Source: JAPLVS01 sp043809265 (GTDB lineage Archaea; Iainarchaeota; Iainarchaeia; Iainarchaeales; DTGL01). Taken from it: DNA of 9,004 nucleotides. A program made the position numbers and the translations under genes. The notes beneath the pieces are model-generated. The model made no database searches. It was given only the letters and a program-made list of their open reading frames with translations, and had not been told where the DNA came from. Location: assembly GCA_043809265.1 (NCBI GenBank), contig JAZDDY010000060.1, forward strand, positions 1 through 9,004, written 5' to 3'. Shown in pieces: positions 4,681 through 9,004 of the stretch; the stretch's first letter is position 1; every line of letters begins with the position of its first letter.

Positions 4681-6168
4681 TCAATAAATTTCCTTTTTTA
4701 TTTCAGGCCTGAGCTCAGGGAATTTCGCAAGCCACTCTTCCCTTTCCTTCCTGAGCCTGCTGATTTTTTCTGCAAATTCCCCCTGAGGGTAGTGCGTCCC
4801 GGGGTCAAATGGGGAGCCTACAACTTCCTTCGGGATTTCCAAAAGCAGTTCCCTGTCCTCAATCCAATCAACGGCTTTCCTTGCGGCCTTTTCGATGAAA
4901 CCGACAGTATCGCGGATTTTCACTTTTGCCCTATTCCCGCCTTCGCCGACATAGCCCGTGTTAATTATGTAGCATTCCATTCCTGGGTTTTTTGCAAGTA
5001 TTTCAACCAAAATATTTCCTTCCGCGCCTGGCTTCCCCATAATGAACGGGTTTGTGCCCACGACGCGGACGCTCTGGCCTGCCTTTGTCGGGTCGCCTGC
5101 AGAGCTTTCAACGCTTTCCCCGAGCATGAATGCCACCCCGGCTTTTTTCGGATTGAGCCTTGCAATCGGCGGCATTATTGGATTCCTTGTTATGAAGAAT
5201 AACTGGTCTGCGCGCTCCAAATCGATTTCGCTTGAGGCATTCCTTAGCTCGGAGCGCTGCACCACAGCGCGGCCGTTCGAGGTGAGCTCATAATTGTTGA
5301 AATCGACTTTTCCGCCTTTGCCGACAGCGATGTTTTCAAGGAAAGCGTTTGGCTGTGTGACCGCGTGGTAGAGTTCTGGCTGCTCTTCTTTTGCAATGCC
5401 TTCTGTTTTGATGTAAAGGCCTTTGCCTTCAGTGCCAAGGCAATAACCGTCAGGCTTGAGAGCGACAACATCGTCTTGTATCAATTCGGCTTTTTCAGGA
5501 TTCTTTAAATAAAAGCCGTGGCCTGTAAGTGTGGATTTGCCTGTCGCGCTGAGGCCGAAATAAAGCTGGCCTATTTTCTTTATTGAACCGTCCTTTTGCT
5601 TAAAGTGCAGAAGCTTGCTTCCTGCGTGCAATCCAAGCCAGCCTTTTTTCTTGGCCAGATACATCCACATCCTCAAAAAGGATTTTTTTGCCTCGCCTGT
5701 GTAATCTGACCCCATTGCAAAAGTGATTGCTTTTTCGGCATCGATTAAAACTTTGACGACAGGCCATTCTGGCACCATTACCGTGACCATGTCCGGCTGC
5801 CCTTCGCCGGCCCATTCTTCAAGCATGTCGCTCCAGCCAAGGGCAATCCTTGCAAATGCCTTCGAAACATAGAGCCTGCAATGGAAGGCCCCGGCGCGGC
5901 CGATTTTCCTGTCGATTTGGAGCATTTCGCCTTTTTCCTTAAGGCATGCGCGCAGTTTTGCAAGTTCTGCGAGGTCTTCTTCGTTGAAGCCATTGTCGAT
6001 TGAGTTTTTTGTGAATTTGGCTGAGCGCGAGCGCACGCGCGTGACATAGCAAGGAGAGCCGTATTCTGTGGTTTGCTCGTCTTTTTTCGCAAGTTCGCGC
6101 AATTTTTCCCTTGAAGGATTCTCAAGGATGCTTTTGAATTCCGGAATTGAAAATAAGCCCTCTGCCAT
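4681..6168 (-). CDS. pckA: Phosphoenolpyruvate carboxykinase (ATP)
   Basis: ATP-dependent PEP carboxykinase, 495 residues; it interconverts oxaloacetate plus ATP with phosphoenolpyruvate, ADP and CO2 and feeds gluconeogenesis. The kinase-1a loop is GLSATGKS at 205-212 (usual form GLSGTGKT), and kinase-2 is LIQDDVVAL with Asp232-Asp233. Upstream is YTGEAKKS with the catalytic Lys pair 161-162 and His181 in LHAGSKL, matching the metal and substrate ligands of the E. coli enzyme by order. Downstream, PPIARLNPKKAGVAFMLG and IINTGYVGEGG match the family's C-terminal half. The frame is open to 6354, but family-like sequence and the promoter support the ATG at 6168. A TATA box is centred about 30 bases upstream, so the mRNA is probably leaderless or nearly so; no SD is present. 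The 3' end meets the winged-helix gene with a 2-nt gap. Confidence 0.93.
   Translation of the reverse strand: MAEGLFSIPEFKSILENPSREKLRELAKKDEQTTEYGSPCYVTRVRSRSAKFTKNSIDNGFNEEDLAELAKLRACLKEKGEMLQIDRKIGRAGAFHCRLYVSKAFARIALGWSDMLEEWAGEGQPDMVTVMVPEWPVVKVLIDAEKAITFAMGSDYTGEAKKSFLRMWMYLAKKKGWLGLHAGSKLLHFKQKDGSIKKIGQLYFGLSATGKSTLTGHGFYLKNPEKAELIQDDVVALKPDGYCLGTEGKGLYIKTEGIAKEEQPELYHAVTQPNAFLENIAVGKGGKVDFNNYELTSNGRAVVQRSELRNASSEIDLERADQLFFITRNPIMPPIARLNPKKAGVAFMLGESVESSAGDPTKAGQSVRVVGTNPFIMGKPGAEGNILVEILAKNPGMECYIINTGYVGEGGNRAKVKIRDTVGFIEKAARKAVDWIEDRELLLEIPKEVVGSPFDPGTHYPQGEFAEKISRLRKEREEWLAKFPELRPEIKKEIY
4694..4699 (+). terminator. T6 tract for the winged-helix transcript, inside pckA
   Basis: T6 on the plus strand, continued by A and TTT, begins 16 bases after the winged-helix stop codon. 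It lies within the last codons of the convergent PEP carboxykinase gene (encoding the KKEI end). Confidence 0.45.
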
Positions 6169-6186
6169 GAGGCAAAAAAATAGATA

Positions 6187-6202
6187 GAAAAAGGATTTAA
6201 AG
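6187..6202. promoter_or_regulatory. Shared divergent TATA box for pckA and the membrane protein gene
   Basis: The element ATTTAAAG (6195-6202) reads as CTTTAAAT on the other strand. Its centre is about 28 bases before the plus-strand ATG at 6226 and about 30 bases before the minus-strand ATG at 6168. Both spacings fit leaderless or nearly leaderless starts. The plus-strand side has a good BRE, GAAAAAGG at 6187-6194, while the minus-strand side (GGGCTTCT) is poor, so rightward initiation may be stronger. No other TATA-like element fits the pckA start. Confidence 0.6.
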
Positions 6203-6225
6203 AGAAGCCCAATAAAATTAATTCG

Positions 6226-6771
6226 ATGAACGCAAAAAAACTGACCGTGGGCCTCATCTTCAGCAACCTGTACAGGCTTTTGAAGGTTTTCCCGAACAAC
6301 GACCCTTTGATGGGGTTTGCACTGCCTCTTGCAAGGAAGGGGAAATGGTGGCATGCGATGCTTTTCCCAATCATTGCAATGGTTTCCTTTGACTTTATTT
6401 CAGGCGCAGTGGGAATATGGACAGTTGGAACCGCTCTCACTTATGGCCTTGTCGGATTCCTTTTTTACAGATACTGCAAGGGAAAGAAAAAAATCAGCCT
6501 GAAAACATATGCTGGGGCAAGCGTTTTGGGCGTTCTTTTTTTCGATTTCATTACAGGGGCAATAATGAGCCCTTTCATGTTCGGCATGACCTTTGAGGCA
6601 GCATTCATCGGCCAGATTCCTTTCACCGCAATGCACCTTTTCAGCGCAACGTTTTACACGCTCCTGCTTGCGCCTGTGCTCGACCCTGAAATAGCGGTCG
6701 ACGTGAGCAAGCATGTTTCTAATTTCACGAGAAGGCTGAGGGCGGCGTTAGGCTTGCCTGAAGCGATCTGA
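6226..6771 (+). CDS. Polytopic membrane protein, ECF-transporter S-component-like
   Basis: A 181-residue integral membrane protein with about five hydrophobic segments (roughly 44-63, 65-82, 97-117, 119-131 and 133-152). Size and pattern resemble substrate-binding S components of energy-coupling-factor transporters or related uncharacterised families; QIPFTAMHLFSATFYTLLL near 130-148 is typical of such proteins. The motif FDFISGAVG at 55-63 recurs as FDFITGAIM at 106-114, 51 residues later, which suggests an internal duplication. Short cytoplasmic-type basic stretches are KGKKK (85-89) and RRLR near the C-terminus. No transporter ATPase or T component is in the window, so the substrate is unknown. 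The start is set by a BRE/TATA promoter shared with the divergent pckA gene. The gene is convergent with the nitroreductase gene, 12 bases between stops. Confidence 0.75.
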   Translation: MNAKKLTVGLIFSNLYRLLKVFPNNDPLMGFALPLARKGKWWHAMLFPIIAMVSFDFISGAVGIWTVGTALTYGLVGFLFYRYCKGKKKISLKTYAGASVLGVLFFDFITGAIMSPFMFGMTFEAAFIGQIPFTAMHLFSATFYTLLLAPVLDPEIAVDVSKHVSNFTRRLRAALGLPEAI

Positions 6772-6778
6772 AGGCCTG

Positions 6779-6783
6779 AAAAA
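6779..6783 (-). terminator. T5 tract after the nitroreductase gene
   Basis: The minus strand reads TGATTTTTC, so a T5 run directly follows the stop codon of the nitroreductase gene. It is short but well placed for ending the two-gene operon. On the plus strand the first T6 (6838-6843) lies inside the nitroreductase coding region. Confidence 0.35.
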
Positions 6784-7347
6784 TCACTTTATCCATTTCA
6801 GTATTATGGGCTTGCGCTTTGGAATGCTTTTGTCCTGTTTTTTCGGGTAGCCGAAAATCAGGGGTGCGACAATTTCCATGTCAGAGGGAATGCCGAGTTC
6901 TTTCATTGAAGCAGGGTCTTTGTTGAGCGGTTTTGCCAGCCCAATCCAGCAGCTTCCAAGGCCAAGGGAATGAGCTGCAAGGAACATGTTTTGCACTGCA
7001 AGGTTCACGTCATCCTTGAGGTAATCGTAGCCTGTTTTGCCTGAAATCACTATGAGAAGCGGGGCATTGTAGAAAATAGTGCCTTTTCCTGCAAGCCGCA
7101 GGCCTGCTTTCAGGCCTTTGCCGAGCATTCCGCGCATTTCAGCTGCCTTGTCGCCCAATTTATCGATGGTTTCCCTGTCCTGCACTATGGAAAAATTCCA
7201 GGGCTGGGTATTGCGCGCCGAAGGCGCCATTACAGCGGCATTCAGCAGTTCTTCGACTATTTCTTTAGGCACGGGTTTGTCCGAATAGTCGCGCACTGAA
7301 CGGCGCGAATAGATTGCCTCGATGACCTGGTTCTTTTTCTTCCCCAT
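6784..7347 (-). CDS. Nitroreductase family protein (FMN-dependent)
   Basis: A 187-residue flavoprotein of the nitroreductase superfamily, which uses FMN and NAD(P)H to reduce nitro compounds, quinones or related substrates. Visible landmarks are the FMN phosphate-binding RRSVRDYSDKPV at 15-26, PSARNTQPW at 42-50, and GLGSCWIGLAKP at 129-140, ending with a FGYPKK segment typical of the family. The length suits the compact form of the family. The natural substrate cannot be told from sequence. The start at 7347 has a strong Shine-Dalgarno sequence (GAGGTG) that overlaps the stop codon of the upstream hydrolase gene, so the two genes form an operon and translation may be coupled. Confidence 0.92.
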   Translation of the reverse strand: MGKKKNQVIEAIYSRRSVRDYSDKPVPKEIVEELLNAAVMAPSARNTQPWNFSIVQDRETIDKLGDKAAEMRGMLGKGLKAGLRLAGKGTIFYNAPLLIVISGKTGYDYLKDDVNLAVQNMFLAAHSLGLGSCWIGLAKPLNKDPASMKELGIPSDMEIVAPLIFGYPKKQDKSIPKRKPIILKWIK

Positions 7348-7352
7348 ATGAC

Positions 7353-7358
7353 CACCTC
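7353..7358 (-). promoter_or_regulatory. Shine-Dalgarno site of the nitroreductase gene
   Basis: GAGGTG on the minus strand lies 5 bases before the ATG at 7347. Together with the preceding T its first two bases form the TGA stop codon (7359-7357) of the alpha/beta hydrolase gene. It is the best SD match in the window and marks an internal operon gene, in contrast to the leaderless first genes. Confidence 0.75.
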
Positions 7359-8238
7359 AGATTCCGCTTTTCTTAAGGAATGAAATAGCTTTTTTTGAAA
7401 GTTCCGCGGCTTTTCCTTCATAGCTGTGCGGCGCGCCGGCAGAAAGATACGTTTCGGTTAAGGGCGAAGAAGCTGCCCTTGATTTGATTATTTCAAGGCA
7501 TTCAGCCACGTTAGAAGGCAGGGCGAAATCCTTTTCCCCGGCGGCAAAGAACAGCGGCAGCTTGATTTCGGACAGTTCTTTGAATTTTTTTTCGGGATTC
7601 GAATAGTCGAACATGAGGAAATTGCTTTTTTTTCCGTACCAGTTTGCGTATGTGGCGGCCGATACCGGGCAGTTGCTCCAAAGGTTAACCGGCATAAGCT
7701 CCCTTCCTTTTCCGGCTGAAACCATTTTTTCTGCAAGTGCCAGGTTCTTGTCCGCATCCTTTACATATGCCCTGAAAAGATAGCCGATGTCCGCAGGCGA
7801 AAGCAAAAGCATGGCTTTCACGCGCGGATTCCTTGTATTATGCTGGTACCACACTATCTTTTGCGGGGTCGAGTGCTGCTGCAGCACAATATTTTCGAAT
7901 CCAAGGTTTTCCAGATAGTCGGCCCAGCATTTTATGTCGTAAACGCAGTTTTCAAAGATGTCGAATGCCGAACCCTGCTGTGAATATTCCCAGCCTGCGG
8001 CGCTTTTCTTGAGCACGTCCGCCATATAGTCGTGGCCGCGATGGTTTGCGGTCATAAAGGCATAGCCGGCTGCCGTATACTCCTTGTTCATTGTGAACAA
8101 AAAATGGTTCTGGACGAAATTGCCTTCCTTTCCGTGGAAATGCAGCACAACGGTTTTTGTTTTCCTCTCAGGCTCGAAAAGAAGTGCCTGAAGCTCGAGG
8201 CCGTCGTCTGTCAGGGCGGCATGGAAACCGGTTTTCAT
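7357..8238 (-). CDS. Alpha/beta hydrolase with degenerate nucleophile elbow
   Basis: A 293-residue cytoplasmic alpha/beta-hydrolase-fold protein resembling the DUF1749 group. The oxyanion region is HFHGKEGN at 33-40. The likely nucleophile is Ser123 in LQQHSTPQK, the acid Asp237 in AAGEKDFAL, and the base His271 in GAPHSYEGK. The nucleophile elbow is normally G-x-S-x-G (GHSxG), but here both glycines are replaced (Q-H-S-T-P), which is unusual although the triad is kept. Substrate unknown. The frame is open to an ATG at 8262, but that codon overlaps the TATA region, and the ATG at 8238 is about 27 bases from it, so I choose 8238 and a leaderless mRNA. It is the first gene of an operon with the nitroreductase. 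Confidence 0.82.
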   Translation of the reverse strand: MKTGFHAALTDDGLELQALLFEPERKTKTVVLHFHGKEGNFVQNHFLFTMNKEYTAAGYAFMTANHRGHDYMADVLKKSAAGWEYSQQGSAFDIFENCVYDIKCWADYLENLGFENIVLQQHSTPQKIVWYQHNTRNPRVKAMLLLSPADIGYLFRAYVKDADKNLALAEKMVSAGKGRELMPVNLWSNCPVSAATYANWYGKKSNFLMFDYSNPEKKFKELSEIKLPLFFAAGEKDFALPSNVAECLEIIKSRAASSPLTETYLSAGAPHSYEGKAAELSKKAISFLKKSGI

Positions 8239-8258
8239 ATTGGAAATTAACCATAAAA

Positions 8259-8270
8259 CCATTAAAAAGG
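8259..8270 (-). promoter_or_regulatory. TATA region of the hydrolase-nitroreductase operon
   Basis: The minus strand reads CCTTTTTAATGG, preceded by GCGCAAAT. The centre, near 8265, is about 27 bases before the ATG at 8238. The T5 run also follows a hairpin (8272-8294) and so may double as terminator for the upstream beta-propeller gene. Confidence 0.5.
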
Positions 8271-8271
8271 A

Positions 8272-8308
8272 TTTGCGCCCGGGATTGGCGCAAACCCTTT
8301 AGGTTTGC
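8272..8308 (-). terminator. Two overlapping, competing hairpins
   Basis: Hairpin A pairs TTTGCGCC (8272-8279) with GGCGCAAA (8287-8294), 8 base pairs and a 7-base loop. Hairpin B pairs GCAAACC (8290-8296) with GGTTTGC (8302-8308), 7 base pairs and a 5-base loop. They share 8290-8294, so only one can form at a time. In the minus-strand transcript B comes first, two bases after the beta-propeller stop codon, then A, followed by TCCTTTTT. This looks like a terminator region for the beta-propeller gene, directly abutting the next promoter. Confidence 0.55.
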
Positions 8309-8310
8309 CT

Positions 8311-9004
8311 TTACTCGTAACCGCCGTAATAGGTGCCGCCTGCGCTCAATGGCACACTGCTTATTTCCTGCAGCGTTCCAAGGTCGTTCGCTTTCAGCAT
8401 GCTGTCCGAAAATGTGTAAAGCGCTTCGCCGATATAGAAGGACCTTTTCACTGAGTATTGGCCGCCGTAATAGTAGCCTCTCTTGAGCTCTTCTTCAGCG
8501 GAAACATGCGTGATGCGGCCTTTTTCGCTTATTCCGTTTTCAAGCGAAACATTGAACACGAATGCGCCTTGGAATACTTGTTCGCCGTAGGCAGGGGAGC
8601 GCATTTCCTGTTCGGTTTCCTTTTTTTGCTCTTCAGGTATTTCAGCAAGAGTAATCGGTATCACGAGAAGTTCCTTTTCTTTGTCGAAAAGGAATGCCTT
8701 GTGGTCCTGCAATGCATAGCTGTCGGTTCCTCTGTCCCCGATCACTGTCTTGTACATTTCTTTGGGGTTTTCAGGGTCGGATACGTCGAATACTGCCATT
8801 TTTATCCCCTGGTACCATGCGAAGTCGCCGTAGGTGGATTCGATTGTGTCCTTGCCCAAGCCCAATATGTGGGTTTCGTCTATCGGGTGCAGGTAATCCG
8901 AATAGCCAGGAATCTTGAGCTTTCCTAGCACTTTCGGGTTTGTGGGTTCGGACAAGTCTATCACAAACAGCGGGTCGACTTTTTTGAATGTGACCATATA
9001 GCAT
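8311..9004 (-). CDS. Beta-propeller domain protein (PF09826-like), C-terminal part
   Basis: The C-terminal 230 residues of a protein whose N-terminus lies beyond the right window edge; the frame continues upstream of the Met at 8997 (Cys-Tyr precede it). The sequence matches the secreted beta-propeller family found in several archaea: YMVTFKKVDPLFVIDL, then blade-like repeats with IDLSEPTNPKVLGKL and FDVSDPENPKEMYK, GYSDYLHPIDETHILGLGKD, and DHKAFLFDKEKELLVIP. Family members are usually several hundred residues longer, with a signal peptide or anchor at the unseen end, so about half or more is missing. It is probably extracytoplasmic. The C-terminus is rich in Gly and Tyr (GYYYGGQY, GGTYYGGYE), which is a local peculiarity. 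The stop at 8311 is followed by the paired hairpins. It is a separate transcription unit from the hydrolase operon. Confidence 0.88.
   Translation of the reverse strand, partial: CYMVTFKKVDPLFVIDLSEPTNPKVLGKLKIPGYSDYLHPIDETHILGLGKDTIESTYGDFAWYQGIKMAVFDVSDPENPKEMYKTVIGDRGTDSYALQDHKAFLFDKEKELLVIPITLAEIPEEQKKETEQEMRSPAYGEQVFQGAFVFNVSLENGISEKGRITHVSAEEELKRGYYYGGQYSVKRSFYIGEALYTFSDSMLKANDLGTLQEISSVPLSAGGTYYGGYE

Noticed and set aside
4678..5202. 174-codon plus-strand frame inside pckA
   Set aside because: Antisense to a well-supported enzyme gene, with no recognisable domain.
6169..6354. 62-codon N-terminal extension of pckA
   Set aside because: It overlaps the divergent membrane protein gene and the TATA box, and does not resemble PEP carboxykinase.
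8458..8928. 156-codon plus-strand frame opposite the beta-propeller gene
   Set aside because: The opposite strand has clear family repeats; the aromatic-rich product of this frame is a mirror of them.
1..9004. CRISPR array, insertion sequence, defence island or tRNA gene
   Set aside because: I found no spaced direct repeats, transposase, terminal inverted repeats, defence proteins or cloverleaf-like sequence on either strand.

Overview
The window looks like a compact archaeal genome segment. It carries transcription factor B (TFB), ribosomal proteins S8e and L44e, and a Cgi121-like KEOPS subunit. Promoters are of the BRE/TATA type, and at least six genes appear to be translated from leaderless or nearly leaderless mRNAs. 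Tight packing, many overlapping or back-to-back signals, the small gene set and a PF09826-type beta-propeller protein suggest a DPANN-type archaeon, possibly of the Diapherotrites kind. That lineage guess is inference; only 'archaeal' is well supported.

Left part (1-2640), information processing. TFB (minus strand, C-terminus cut by the window edge) is followed by S8e (minus), then a divergent Cgi121-like gene (plus), a 49-residue basic protein with its own promoter (plus) and L44e (plus). TFB has one of the strongest promoters in the window, but its transcript would have a leader of about 90 nt containing four U6-U8 runs. The TATA element between S8e and Cgi121 may serve both genes.

Middle part (2640-6230), metabolism and regulation. 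A bacterial-like adenine deaminase (purine salvage) has arginine and leucine codon use unlike its neighbour and is a candidate for lateral transfer. A winged-helix protein with an unrecognised C-terminal domain ends 2 nt from the end of a convergent ATP-dependent phosphoenolpyruvate carboxykinase (gluconeogenesis). The only clear T-tracts for these two genes lie inside each other's coding ends.

Right part (6190-9004), envelope and redox. One TATA box (6195-6202) is almost equidistant from the starts of the PEP carboxykinase and of a small polytopic membrane protein resembling an ECF-transporter S component. Convergent to the latter is a two-gene minus-strand operon: an alpha/beta hydrolase with an abnormal nucleophile elbow, then a nitroreductase whose Shine-Dalgarno sequence overlaps the hydrolase stop codon. 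Upstream lies the C-terminal part of a beta-propeller protein, separated from the operon by two overlapping, mutually exclusive hairpins followed by a T-tract that is also part of the next gene's TATA region.

I saw no CRISPR array, insertion sequence, tRNA or rRNA, and no defence or secretion cassette. Interest lies mainly in promoter architecture, the 49-residue gene, the TFB leader, the degenerate hydrolase and the two uncharacterised proteins. No gap between genes exceeds about 200 bases.
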